64,000 nt of DNA from Dyella choica (lineage in GTDB: Bacteria; Pseudomonadota; Gammaproteobacteria; Xanthomonadales; Rhodanobacteraceae): NCBI RefSeq assembly GCF_003977665.1, contig NZ_RYYV01000002.1, positions 248,001 through 312,000 on the forward strand. Reading direction: 5' to 3'. The translations under genes were made by a program, and so were the position numbers. This document shows positions 20,440-29,412 of this stretch, piece after piece (positions within the stretch are counted from its first letter, which is position 1; every line of letters starts with the position of its first letter). Below the pieces are notes generated by a model. That model was not told the origin of the DNA. It saw nothing but the letters and a program-made list of their open reading frames with translations, and did no database searches.

Positions 20440-21873
20440 TTACCCAAAAATGCGCAAATTCGGTGCATTGAAGCGACCGAGATTCGGGAAGATGCCCGCG
20501 ATATCGCCTGCGCTTACACCAAACCAACTCGCCAGCGTCGCCGCGTATTGATCGACTGCCAGGGTGGGAATGATCTGGCCGTAACCGGTATCGTTGGGAT
20601 TGCCCGCAGCCGTGGTCAGCAGGCTCGGCATCGCACCGTAAAAACGTTGGCCACGCACCGCACCGCCGACGACGAAGTGGTGGCCGCCCCAGCCATGATC
20701 CGTGCCGCCACTGTTGACGGCGAGCGAGCGGCCGAAGTCCGAAGCGGTGAAGGACGTCACGCTCTGGTCCAGCCCCAGCGCCACGGTCTCGTTGTAAAAC
20801 GCGGACAACGCCTGCGAGAGTTGCGTGAGATTGCCCTGCTGCTGCGCCAATTGATTGTCGTGCGTATCGAAGCCACCGGCGGAAACGAAGAATATCTGCC
20901 GGCTCACACCGAGCTTGGCGCGGATTTGCAGCAGCTGCGCCACCATTTTGAGTTGATTGCCCAGCTCCGTATCCGGAAATGCCGTGGTAGGCGCCGACGC
21001 TTGACTGAGGGCATCGAGGAGTACCGTGTAATAGTCGATGGCGCTGCTGGTCGAGGCGGCGAACGCGCGCTCGAGCGCGTTGCTCGGCGCAGGGCCTCGA
21101 ATCAGCGCGTTATACGCGTTCACATCGTCCGTCGTGCCGCCGGCGACCCAGGACTCCGGGCCATTGCCGAGATAGCTCATGGCTTCGACACCGCCCGGAT
21201 CGACGGCATATTGGTTCACCACCGCACCACGCTGGAAGAGATTGGTGCCGGACAAGGTCATGCTCATCGAGAATTGTGGATTGGCGTTGGCCGACGCCAG
21301 CAGATCGGCCATTCTTCCGCCCCAGCCATTGGCATTGGCATCGTCCGGGCGCGAGGTCTGCCACTGCGTGGTCTGGTCGTCGTGCGAAAACAGTTGCGGT
21401 GGCGCCGGCACCAGGCCTAGTTGATACTGCTGCTGCGTGATCGGGTAGAGCAGCGAGCCGACATTGGCGACGATGGCCGCATGCCCGGCATTGAACAGAC
21501 CGCGCAATTCCGGCATGGCCGGATGAAGGCCGTAGCTGCCGCCATCGCTCGGCGGCCCGCCTGGCAATCCGCCCGCAAGTGCGGCGGGGAGCAGATTATT
21601 CGCCTGGATGTCCGCCTGCGCCAGCGCAAGATTGCCGCGCGAGGCCGCATACACCGGATAGATGGCACTGTCGTAAGGCACGATGGTGTTGAAACTGTCG
21701 TTGCCCCCATACAGATATACGCATACAAGTGCCTTGTAGTCGCTGAAGGCGTAATTGTTTTGCAAGACGGCGGCCTGCGCCAGGCGAAGGCTGCCTAACC
21801 CGGAATAGAGGCTCACGCCACCCAGAGTGGCATACATGCTACGGCGCAGAAATTCACGGCGACTGATGGGCAT
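20440..21873 (-). CDS. Tat-exported DUF1501 protein
   Basis: 477-aa protein of the DUF1501 family (sulfatase/alkaline-phosphatase-like fold by family knowledge). It begins with a twin-arginine signal (SRREFLRRSMY followed by a hydrophobic stretch to LRLAQA), so it is exported folded, perhaps with a metal cofactor. Conserved family segments visible are VCVYLYGGNDSFNTIVPYD and TASDFGRSLAVNSGGTDHGW. The function is unknown. It is 10 bp downstream of a DUF1800 gene; the two families are almost always paired, so they probably act together in the periplasm or on the surface. Confidence 0.88.
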   Translation of the reverse strand: MPISRREFLRRSMYATLGGVSLYSGLGSLRLAQAAVLQNNYAFSDYKALVCVYLYGGNDSFNTIVPYDSAIYPVYAASRGNLALAQADIQANNLLPAALAGGLPGGPPSDGGSYGLHPAMPELRGLFNAGHAAIVANVGSLLYPITQQQYQLGLVPAPPQLFSHDDQTTQWQTSRPDDANANGWGGRMADLLASANANPQFSMSMTLSGTNLFQRGAVVNQYAVDPGGVEAMSYLGNGPESWVAGGTTDDVNAYNALIRGPAPSNALERAFAASTSSAIDYYTVLLDALSQASAPTTAFPDTELGNQLKMVAQLLQIRAKLGVSRQIFFVSAGGFDTHDNQLAQQQGNLTQLSQALSAFYNETVALGLDQSVTSFTASDFGRSLAVNSGGTDHGWGGHHFVVGGAVRGQRFYGAMPSLLTTAAGNPNDTGYGQIIPTLAVDQYAATLASWFGVSAGDIAGIFPNLGRFNAPNLRIFG

Positions 21874-21883
21874 ATCGGCATCC

Positions 21884-23668
21884 TTATTTCTGCACGGAAT
21901 ATTCGGGGGAGTTGATGATCAGATAGAGCGCGTGCAGCACGCGCTGACGACCGAGATCGCCGGCCGAGTTATCAGTTAGGGCATTGAGCCGGTTCAGCAA
22001 CGTGTCGTGCATGAACGGCGACATCTGGCCCGACATGAACACCAGATTGTAGGCATCGATCAATCCGGCGGGATTGCTGAGCGCGAGCGCGGCGTCGCGA
22101 TCCGCATAGATCGACATCGTGTTCGGACCGCTCGAGGTGTAGCAGCTCGTGCTGGTCGTGTAGTCGCAGAAAATGCGATGGAAAATATCGTTCGGGATGG
22201 TGACGGCCGCTGTAGCCGTGTGGATCTGGAACTCCGGACCATAAAGCCCGCGCGTGCGCAGCTCACCCGGTTGCTGGAAATCCGGCTTGAAGAAATTGAA
22301 GACGGAGGGCGATCTCAGCGGCGCCTGGCCGTAGGTACTTTCCCATTCCGGATAAGGCGTATCCACGCGCCCATTGGTCGACCCGGCCGCCATCGCTCGC
22401 CATAGATGCGTGAGCTTGAGCAAGGGCTCGCGCAACTTGCCGTAAGCATCCGGATTCGGCACATAGGATGCACCCACCCGCGCCTCGGGATCGAGCAGGA
22501 TCGCTTGGACCACGGCTTGGAGATTGCCGCGCACATGGGCACTGCTGCCGTCGTCGGCGAATACCTGTGCGATGTGATTGACGTAGCCCGGAGTCGGATT
22601 GCTCGTCACCAGGCGCTGAATCAGGCGCCGCGCGATGAACGGACCGACATTGGGATGATTGAAAATATTGTCCAGCGCAGCGCGCATCTCCGTCTGCGCA
22701 TCACCGCCATGAATCAGTATCCCATTGGTCAACGCCACGCCGGGATAATTGAGCAGTTGCTTGTCCGAGGTGCTGTCGTGGAAGTCGGCGACGGGTTGCA
22801 GCGGGTTCCACCACGCGGGGTCGTTGATATCGCTCGGACCGCAATTCGGATAGGTGTCCACACTGCAACACGGCCGCGTGGATGCACTGCAGCCAATGTT
22901 GTTCCAGCCCCAGCCCGTGAACACCGCCGCCATGCCGCGTACCACGGTCTGGTCGTAGGTCGGAATCGGCTGGTTGTTGGCGTCCAGCTTGGGTGTGCCA
23001 TCGGAGTTGAGCTGCACCAGTCCGATCGAGAACAGCTGCATCACCTCGCGTGCGTAGTTTTCATCGGGGTGGATGTTCTGCGTCGGATCAGCCTTTTGAT
23101 TGCCGACCATATTGAGATACGTACCCATCGCCGGATGCTTGGTCACGTCGTCGAGCAGGTTGCGGTAGTTGCCGAACGCATCGCTGGCAAGCATGTCGTA
23201 CCAAGTCGCCAGCGCATAGGGTTGGTAGGCAAGCGTGCCGTTCGCATTGGAGACGACGAAGATTTCGGACAGCGCAAAGGCGACGCGCTGCCTTAGCTGA
23301 TCGGTCGGCACCCGATTGCCGCGACTTGGGTCCGGCGTACCCAATGAATTGATCCACCACGCCTCCATCCGGGTGTCGTCGTTGACCGTGTTATTTCCAT
23401 CCGGCGTGTTCGGCAGACCCGCCACCCAGTCCAGATAGGGTTTTTGCGTCGATACCGGTGCGGCAAACTGCTCGGTCAGCCACGCCTGATAGCCGACTGC
23501 GCGCAAATGGCTGATGTCCGCCGAAGTGGTTCCAAACGTCGCCTGGGCGAGAAAGCGTGCCGCTTCGGCGTCGGTCATTGGGCCGGCTAGCTGGGCCAGG
23601 CTGAGCGTTGGCCATAGAACCAAGGCGAGTGCGGCAGCGCGCAAGCCCTTCAAGGTAAAAACTTTCAT
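21884..23668 (-). CDS. Exported DUF1800 protein
   Basis: 594-aa protein of the DUF1800 family with a Sec signal peptide (residues 1 to ~25, ending LSLAQ). The family start motif DAEAARFLAQATFG is present, as are HPDENYAREVMQLFSIGL and HPNVGPFIARRLIQRLVTSN. A Cys-containing insert near residues 255-275 may hold a disulfide. Biochemical role unknown. The DUF1501 gene follows at 10 bp, forming the standard DUF1800-DUF1501 pair. Gene length is normal and nothing looks broken. Confidence 0.88.
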   Translation of the reverse strand: MKVFTLKGLRAAALALVLWPTLSLAQLAGPMTDAEAARFLAQATFGTTSADISHLRAVGYQAWLTEQFAAPVSTQKPYLDWVAGLPNTPDGNNTVNDDTRMEAWWINSLGTPDPSRGNRVPTDQLRQRVAFALSEIFVVSNANGTLAYQPYALATWYDMLASDAFGNYRNLLDDVTKHPAMGTYLNMVGNQKADPTQNIHPDENYAREVMQLFSIGLVQLNSDGTPKLDANNQPIPTYDQTVVRGMAAVFTGWGWNNIGCSASTRPCCSVDTYPNCGPSDINDPAWWNPLQPVADFHDSTSDKQLLNYPGVALTNGILIHGGDAQTEMRAALDNIFNHPNVGPFIARRLIQRLVTSNPTPGYVNHIAQVFADDGSSAHVRGNLQAVVQAILLDPEARVGASYVPNPDAYGKLREPLLKLTHLWRAMAAGSTNGRVDTPYPEWESTYGQAPLRSPSVFNFFKPDFQQPGELRTRGLYGPEFQIHTATAAVTIPNDIFHRIFCDYTTSTSCYTSSGPNTMSIYADRDAALALSNPAGLIDAYNLVFMSGQMSPFMHDTLLNRLNALTDNSAGDLGRQRVLHALYLIINSPEYSVQK

Positions 23669-24244
23669 GCATATCCCCTTTGCATCAAGGCAACCTGTTC
23701 ACCATCGCGGTGAGCACCATTGGTTGAAGCTGCAAGCATTCATGAATGGCCGATGCCGCCGCTGTGATCAACCACACGTTTGCAAAATGTCGACGATCAT
23801 CCGGTAATGTCGACGATCATCTACGTCATGCTTTTCATTACCTCATGATGGGGAGCAGTCATGAGATCAGCAGCAGGAGTGGAAACAATCGCAAAGGCAC
23901 AGGATCACAGCTTTTCCGACACGTTAGAGCTAGGGACATCCCTATGCCTTCGCCGTGTGGACTGCGATGGCCGGCAAAAAGCGAGGGAACACCTCGCTTG
24001 CCTTGTGATGGATTATTTGAATAGCACGCCAGCCTTCACTTGATCTTCATGGCGTGGTAATGACGACTTTCCTATAAAGTCCAATCGCCTGCCATGACGG
24101 GCTGGGGGAATAGTTGGAATGTCCGTCGCTAGAGTCCGCTAGCGAGCAGGCGTTACGCAACGGAATCTTCCTGAAAGCGGTGACTTGTAGTGGGGTACCA
24201 CCCGAGGTTGCGATGTACTCACCTCCAAAGTCGAGGATATTCCT
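23669..24244. other. Intergenic region between DUF1800 and the small-protein gene
   Basis: Contains a 20-bp-spaced direct repeat of AATGTCGACGATCATC (about 23786-23821), a possible 60-residue open frame (entered separately), and a CGCTAG..CTAGCG hairpin around 24125-24142. It should hold the divergent promoters of the DUF1800 operon and the plus-strand genes, but I cannot choose hexamers with confidence. Confidence 0.4.
23861..24043 (+). CDS. Possible small protein, 60 aa
   Basis: Short open frame with GGGGAG five bases before its ATG, a plausible ribosome site. The product is mixed and charged (starts MRSAAGVETIAKAQD), has three cysteines and no signal peptide or recognisable motif. It lies in the same direction as, and ~200 bp before, the 83-aa gene. 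It may be a chance open frame. I list it because the ribosome site is good and the region has no other gene. Confidence 0.25.
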   Translation: MRSAAGVETIAKAQDHSFSDTLELGTSLCLRRVDCDGRQKAREHLACLVMDYLNSTPAFT

Positions 24245-24496
24245 ATGGCAACTCGAGTAAACCATCAGGAGATCGTCAAGAAGCTGCTTGACACGAAGGC
24301 GGTTGACTTCAACGCGATTGGCAAGACCGTAGCAGAACTCGGGCCGTCCATGGCCATGGCCGATGAGCCTTGGGAAGGGTTTTGCGGCACGATGCGATTT
24401 TTTGTGCATCTGTACGTGATTCACCAGCCAGGGACCGGGAACACCGTTGAAAACCTGGAAAGCCTGAGCCGTTCGACTGGCGAGCTCAGGGGCTAG
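24245..24496 (+). CDS. Small protein, 83 aa, candidate precursor or partner of the next gene
   Basis: An 83-aa protein beginning MATRVNHQEIVKKLLDTKAV, with a helical N-terminal half (a leader-like EIVKKLLDTKAVDFNAIGK) and a distinct second half rich in Gly, Trp, Phe, His and one Cys (EGFCGTMRFFVHLYVIHQPG). The start is well supported by GAGG 8 bases before the ATG. I do not recognise the family. The leader-plus-core look is compatible with a peptide natural-product precursor but equally with an ordinary small cytoplasmic protein. The 429-aa gene follows 111 bp later on the same strand. Confidence 0.6.
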   Translation: MATRVNHQEIVKKLLDTKAVDFNAIGKTVAELGPSMAMADEPWEGFCGTMRFFVHLYVIHQPGTGNTVENLESLSRSTGELRG

Positions 24497-24607
24497 CATA
24501 CCTTCGTTGCGTTCAGGGGCACCCGAGTGGCATCCGAGAGTTTCGCGCCAAACGCGAGACTCTCTTTTGTCCGAAGCCACCCCAGTCCCTTCCTTGGAGT
24601 GCTTACC

Positions 24608-25897
24608 ATGTCTGCAGTCAGACGCACGTGGGATACAGGGGATCTGCAAAGGCGACTGTTTCGCGTACTGGACCTGGCAGAGCAAGTGATAACGCATCTT
24701 GCCTATAACGGCTACGTCGACACCGTCGACTCCCATAACACCGTTCGACCTGAAAAGATCATCGCGGAAACCGCGTTTCTGCTTTGGGTGGCATCCCATG
24801 TGAAGGACTGCCCGGGCATCAGCGCAAGGGTCGACAATCTCGCAAGGCAACTTATCCCCTACGCGCGCAGCAAGCGCATGCTCTTGCACATCTGCCTTGA
24901 ACCTACTCATGCAATGGAATGTGCGCAGGCCCACATCCTTCTGGGGCAATTGGGATTCATCGATACCGAATTCGATGCCGCGGTGGCGGCCAGCCTCGAA
25001 TCGCAGGCCGCCCAGGGGCGTGAGCGGCCACCCCATCGAGTGCTAGAGCAATTATGGTTCGACGACCTTCGTTCTTCGTCGACGCCAGGCGCCGGGCATA
25101 GCGGAAATCTCGTTGCAAAGCAGACTCTTCTTTACCTGCCTCTGGACTTGCTTCATGGCGGCAGGGAAGACATCTACGCCTTTACGCATGCACTGATGTA
25201 CACGAGCAGATTTCAAAAATCGCCACTGAAGTGGCCCAAACCTCCAGGAGAAATTCGCGCCACCGCGGCATGCTTGCTGGCGCGGTGCCTGGACGATGAG
25301 GACTATGATCTGTGTGGCGAACTTTTGCTCTCATGGCCCCTCACCCGCGGCCGATGGAATGCAGCGGCCACTTTTGTCTTTCATGTACTGGCCCACGTGG
25401 AAGACGTGGCTGGCTTTCTCCCTACGCCGGCAACCCGCCTGAACAAGCTTGATACACTGACTGGATTGGCTCGCCGCAGGTACATGTTGGCGACTGCCTA
25501 TCACACCATTTATGTCATGGGCGTTCTGTGCGCCTCCATCCTGGGGCTCGACCACCACCCGCCCCTGCGCATTCCCGTTCACAGCGCCAATTCCGGTGCC
25601 TCGAAGTGCATTCTTGAACAAATAGAAAGCGGCGACTCCCGTCCCCATTGGGTTGAAATTTTCATTGGGCTTCGCGATGCGGAGCGCGACGCCATCGCCG
25701 GGCTGCTGTTTGATTTGGCCGTAGTCAGAAGCACGCGGCTGAATGATTTCGACAGGCTGCTGCAGATCTTGAAGACTGGACATCGGTTCGGTCTAACGGC
25801 GTCACCTGCCGCGAGCCAGTGTGCCGAACTGCTGAACCGGATGACGGAATTTGCACGCATCACAAACAGACTATTGCCCGCAGTCATTGCGAGCTGA
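24608..25897 (+). CDS. Uncharacterised helical protein, DUF6895-like
   Basis: 429-aa soluble protein, probably all-helical. The segment LIPYARSKRMLLHICLEPTH, followed by CAQAHILLGQLGFIDTEFDA and RERPPHRVLEQLWF, reminds me of DUF6895-type proteins of actinomycetes; this is from memory and needs a profile search. No catalytic motif, signal peptide or membrane segment is seen. Start taken at ATG 24608, which has GGAG 8 bases upstream; a longer frame from 24527 has no such site. It lies downstream of the 83-aa gene and is probably co-transcribed with it. Confidence 0.7.
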   Translation: MSAVRRTWDTGDLQRRLFRVLDLAEQVITHLAYNGYVDTVDSHNTVRPEKIIAETAFLLWVASHVKDCPGISARVDNLARQLIPYARSKRMLLHICLEPTHAMECAQAHILLGQLGFIDTEFDAAVAASLESQAAQGRERPPHRVLEQLWFDDLRSSSTPGAGHSGNLVAKQTLLYLPLDLLHGGREDIYAFTHALMYTSRFQKSPLKWPKPPGEIRATAACLLARCLDDEDYDLCGELLLSWPLTRGRWNAAATFVFHVLAHVEDVAGFLPTPATRLNKLDTLTGLARRRYMLATAYHTIYVMGVLCASILGLDHHPPLRIPVHSANSGASKCILEQIESGDSRPHWVEIFIGLRDAERDAIAGLLFDLAVVRSTRLNDFDRLLQILKTGHRFGLTASPAASQCAELLNRMTEFARITNRLLPAVIAS

Positions 25898-25965
25898 TTT
25901 TCGAGTCTTGGCGGCCGCACGCCAGCGCAACGCTGACGGCGGCCCTGCTTGCAAACGCCTGTTTC

Positions 25966-27354
25966 TTACTGCACGTTCAAATTCACGTCATCCAGCACGA
26001 ATGACGTCTGCTTTTGCGAATCCTCAGTGCCAATGAACTGCAACGTGATCGACTGTCCGATATAGGCACTCAAGTCGACAGTGTGCTGTTGGTAGTCCGT
26101 TGCAGCGTTGAGGTTGGAGAACTGCGCCACGGTGCCGAGCACGGTGCCGGAAGCATCGAGCACCTGCACCTTGAGCGTATCGTAAGCATTGGTCGTGCTG
26201 GTTTCGGCGGTATCGATATGCAGCCAGAACGACAAGGTCGCGCTCGTCTTGCCAGAAGGAATGCTGACCGCCTGCGAAACAGTGTCGGTGTGTGTGGTGC
26301 CGTACCCATCCAGCCACGCAAAACCCGTTCCTGAATGCGCCGTTTCACCAGTGCAACTACTGTTGGTGCACAGCACGCTGCTGCTCATCGACCAGGGCGA
26401 ACCGGTGCTGTTGTCTTCGAAACCCGGATTGCCCAGCAACTGGGTGCCGCCGCCGGTGCCGCCGGAGGACACTGTCACCGCACTGCTCTTGCTGCCGGTC
26501 TTGCCGCCGTTATCCGTTACGGTCAACGTCACGTTGTAGGTGCCCGCGGTGGCGTAGGTATGGCTGGGGCTGGTGACGCTGGAGGTGCTGCCGTCCCCGA
26601 AATCCCAGGCACTGGATACCACCGTGCCGTCGCTGTCGGTGGAGCTGTTGGTGAACGAGGCGGTCAATCCGTTGGTCGAATCGCTGAAGTTCGCCACCGG
26701 GGGAACATCGCCGCCGCCGCTGCCGGGATTGAAGTTGATGTCGAGCACGGCATGCAGTTCGATCGCATTCGGTGCGACGCCGGTCTGGCCGTGATTGAAA
26801 TCAAAGAAGCCTACCCCGCGAACCTCGACCGGAATATTCGCCGTCTGGAAGCTGGTCGTGGCGGTATATTTGCCGTCGAACTCGCTGCGTGCATTCTGGA
26901 TGCCCGCGGCAAAGGGGCTGCCGGCGCCAACGCAGGCCGGATCGGGGATCTCCGCGATCATGGTGTTGCCCTGGGCATCCTTGAGCACCAGGTGATAATC
27001 GGAGTCGCTCTCGAGTTTGTATTCAACCAGGGTTGCGTCGACCACAAACAACGTTGTCTCGGTCGGTTGCACTCGACTATTGGCCGGCGGCGAGCTGGGG
27101 GCGGTCAATGAATCCAGGTAGCTGATGGTTTGCGAAACCGGATTGTTGAGATTGACCAGGCCTGCATCGGGATCGGTACCCGTCTTGACCGACCAGCGCT
27201 CCACCCCGCAACTGCCGCTGCTGGCGTTGGGCGTGGCGATCATTTGTTCGTGCTCAGCTTCGGATTCCACCGCTTGGTTGGAGGCCGACGCCACTGCGGC
27301 AATACCTCCCAACGCGCAGGTGATAAGGCACCACAACACGACCTTGCTCTTCAT
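25966..27354 (-). CDS. Secreted PKD-domain protein with C-terminal beta-sandwich
   Basis: 462-aa extracellular protein. A Sec signal (residues 1 to ~24, MKSKVVLWCLITCALGG...) is followed by an N-terminal domain of ~190 residues I cannot name, with two Cys likely paired. A PKD domain comes next (SSAWDFGDGSTSS, HTYATAGTYNVTLTVTD), then a Gly/Thr linker and a C-terminal carbohydrate-binding-like domain (LLGNPGFEDNSTGSPW at its start, TSFVLDDVNLNV at its end). The role may be adhesion or polymer binding. Start set at ATG 27352-27354, with GAGG 7 bases upstream, rather than the longer open frame. Monocistronic. Confidence 0.85.
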   Translation of the reverse strand: MKSKVVLWCLITCALGGIAAVASASNQAVESEAEHEQMIATPNASSGSCGVERWSVKTGTDPDAGLVNLNNPVSQTISYLDSLTAPSSPPANSRVQPTETTLFVVDATLVEYKLESDSDYHLVLKDAQGNTMIAEIPDPACVGAGSPFAAGIQNARSEFDGKYTATTSFQTANIPVEVRGVGFFDFNHGQTGVAPNAIELHAVLDINFNPGSGGGDVPPVANFSDSTNGLTASFTNSSTDSDGTVVSSAWDFGDGSTSSVTSPSHTYATAGTYNVTLTVTDNGGKTGSKSSAVTVSSGGTGGGTQLLGNPGFEDNSTGSPWSMSSSVLCTNSSCTGETAHSGTGFAWLDGYGTTHTDTVSQAVSIPSGKTSATLSFWLHIDTAETSTTNAYDTLKVQVLDASGTVLGTVAQFSNLNAATDYQQHTVDLSAYIGQSITLQFIGTEDSQKQTSFVLDDVNLNVQ

Positions 27355-27573
27355 GAGAACACCTCGATGCATGTAGGCGGGATTCAATACGGCACGTATT
27401 CGGCACCCTCGCCCGATGACGGGGAGGGTTGGGGTGAAGTCATGCGAGCTTGCCCCATCGTGATGCGGAGCTTGCTTATCCCCAATAAGCCATAGTTACA
27501 CAAAACGGAATTCGCGGGCGCAACCCTACCTTACATTTGCTCACTGACGTTGAGCTGTCGCACGCTGTCAACG

Positions 27574-27593
27574 TTTCGACATCTTTGTCGAAA
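27574..27593. promoter_or_regulatory. Perfect dyad TTTCGACA-N4-TGTCGAAA
   Basis: Eight-base perfect inverted repeat with a 4-base loop in the 312-bp gap between the PKD gene and REP2. It sits 220 bp upstream of the PKD start on that gene's strand. It could be an operator or a hairpin; on the plus strand TTTCG follows, but no plus-strand gene ends here. The rest of the gap shows nothing I can name. Confidence 0.35.
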
Positions 27594-27666
27594 TTTCGTG
27601 ACGACACGAAGACACTTAAGGATGATCTGATCTAATCCACGCGCCTTGCATGACGTCCAGAGCGGC

Positions 27667-27734
27667 GTAGGCTGGGATGATAATCCCAGCACCGGGATAC
27701 CACGTGGAAAGCTGGGATTGTCATCCCAGCCTAC
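27667..27734. repeat. GTAG-headed REP pair (REP2)
   Basis: Inverted pair of the same REP as at 9071, 53078 and 54577: GTAGGCTGGGATGATAATCC at the left and its mirror closing CTAC at the right, with a ~20-bp joint. It begins 14 bp beyond the stop of the DUF6519 gene, the last gene of the eCIS transcription unit, and may stabilise or punctuate that transcript's 3' end. Confidence 0.92.
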
Positions 27735-27747
27735 GCGCTATCGCAGA

Positions 27748-29403
27748 CTATGCGGAGGGTGCCGATGATGCAGAGGGCGTCGGCGATGCCGATGGTGTCG
27801 ATGGCGTCGGCGATGCTGATGGCGTCGATGCCGTCTTCGCGCTGCGCCCGCTCGCGGCAACCTTGCCGGTAGCGGAAGCAACGTTCGCTATGGCATCCGT
27901 CGACTGGGCCGATGTTTGCCTGAGCCGCGTGCACAACGGCCCGAACCGGCAGCAGCATTCCTTATAAGCGTTCTTTTCGTCATGAAGGCCCAGCACGGCA
28001 TAGTGGTGCAGGCCGCTTGCGCTGAGGGGCTTTGGGCTACCGTCGTCCTGCGTGGGCCAGTCCAGGCTTCCGCCATCGGCAACGCGCGCCGCGATCACCC
28101 AGTAATCGCCGGTGGCGTACAAGCCTCCGGGCTGGAAAGTCACCAGCACGCCGCTCTCCAGCTCGACGGCCCCATCAGCGCCCTCCATGACCGGAATAGC
28201 GCCGGTCTGAGATGCCCCCTTCTGCTGGTCCCAGCGACGCACATAGGGACGTTTGCCAAGAGTCACTCCATACGGCTGTTGGGTTTTGGATGTCTGCAAC
28301 GTGACAATGCGGGCGGGAATTTCGATGGCGGCCACCTGCAGCAAGGGCGAAGCCTGCTGCCGCAGCGTGTAGGCATCATCGACCAGTTCCACCCAGTCAC
28401 CCACGGCTAATCCAAGCCGATCATCGCGTCCCAGGCTGGCAAGCGTTACCGTCATCTTGGTTTGGCTGCCTTCTACCGTGGGAGTCGAGGCACTGGTGAT
28501 GGGAAAGATCACCGAGCCATTTTCGCGCGACCATTTGAAACTGGCGCCGCCGCTGCCTGGGAGGCCCTTGTCATGGATCTCGACCCGATAGAGCTGGTTT
28601 TCGCAACCGCTGTAGCGGGCATCGGCCGCAATCGAGCAAGGATCGCCGTCCGCACTGCCGGACTTGAGCTCCGCCGTGAGTTGTGGGCAGGCATTGTTGT
28701 TGCGTGCGTTGAGCACATCGCGAATGAGTGCGCATGTATCGGTTTCGTTGCTGTCTGCGCTGCCGGAAATCTGGTTCTTCAGCGTGGCGATCTGCTGGAT
28801 TTGCCCGTTGATGGCGGTGGTGTCGCCGGTCGTCGCTTTCAGGCGTATCTGCAAGGCGCCCTCCACGTCCTTCAGTAGTGCCACTGCCGCGGTCTGGCTC
28901 AGCAGCCGCAGTTGCCAAACGGTCTGCATGCGCGAGGCGGTATCCACGCCGTCCAATGCGATATCGGCGATCCGCGGCGCTTCCACATAGGACAGATGTC
29001 GCTCCCATACGTCCATCCACAGTGCATATTGCGGCGGCGGATTGGCGAGTCCACTGCTGCCGTCGGCACCGTCATCAGGGGTGGGCAGATTGGGCTGTGT
29101 CGCCAAGGTGCAGTCCTGATCCAGTTCGCACAGGATGCCGTCAACATAGAAATGCCCCTGGCTCAACTTCCAATCACCTAGCTGCTTCGAATTGCCTTTG
29201 GCGTCGGTGGCAGTGATCGCGAAACCGGTGCCCGATGCCCAGCACGGCCCCACCAGGTCGGTGATGAAGCTGCGCAGCAGGTATTGTTGGATACGGCCCT
29301 GCTCGTTCCAGTCGGCCTCCAGCAACACCCTTCCCTGCTGCTGGAAAACCTGGCTGTAGTGGTTGGCCGGGTCGAATGTGACACGTGCGAAGTCGCCTTT
29401 CAT
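27748..29403 (-). CDS. eCIS-associated DUF6519 protein
   Basis: 551-aa protein of the DUF6519 type found at the end of contractile injection clusters; by context probably a baseplate or peripheral component. It starts MKGDFARVTFDPANHYSQVF and continues VLLEADWNEQGRIQQYLLRS, the family signature. The middle is beta-rich. Near the C-terminus a Cys cluster (YKECCCRFGPLC) is followed by a low-complexity Ser/Pro/Thr/Ala tail of imperfect SASPTPS repeats (bases ~27750-27835). It lies 9 bp downstream of the gpI-like gene and ends the operon. Confidence 0.85.
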   Translation of the reverse strand: MKGDFARVTFDPANHYSQVFQQQGRVLLEADWNEQGRIQQYLLRSFITDLVGPCWASGTGFAITATDAKGNSKQLGDWKLSQGHFYVDGILCELDQDCTLATQPNLPTPDDGADGSSGLANPPPQYALWMDVWERHLSYVEAPRIADIALDGVDTASRMQTVWQLRLLSQTAAVALLKDVEGALQIRLKATTGDTTAINGQIQQIATLKNQISGSADSNETDTCALIRDVLNARNNNACPQLTAELKSGSADGDPCSIAADARYSGCENQLYRVEIHDKGLPGSGGASFKWSRENGSVIFPITSASTPTVEGSQTKMTVTLASLGRDDRLGLAVGDWVELVDDAYTLRQQASPLLQVAAIEIPARIVTLQTSKTQQPYGVTLGKRPYVRRWDQQKGASQTGAIPVMEGADGAVELESGVLVTFQPGGLYATGDYWVIAARVADGGSLDWPTQDDGSPKPLSASGLHHYAVLGLHDEKNAYKECCCRFGPLCTRLRQTSAQSTDAIANVASATGKVAASGRSAKTASTPSASPTPSTPSASPTPSASSAPSA

Positions 29404-29412
29404 AGCGGGCCT

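Noticed and set aside
24047-25036. Minus-strand open frame of 329 aa
   Set aside because: Overlaps two plus-strand genes with good ribosome sites and plausible folds; its own product has no motif and unlikely composition.
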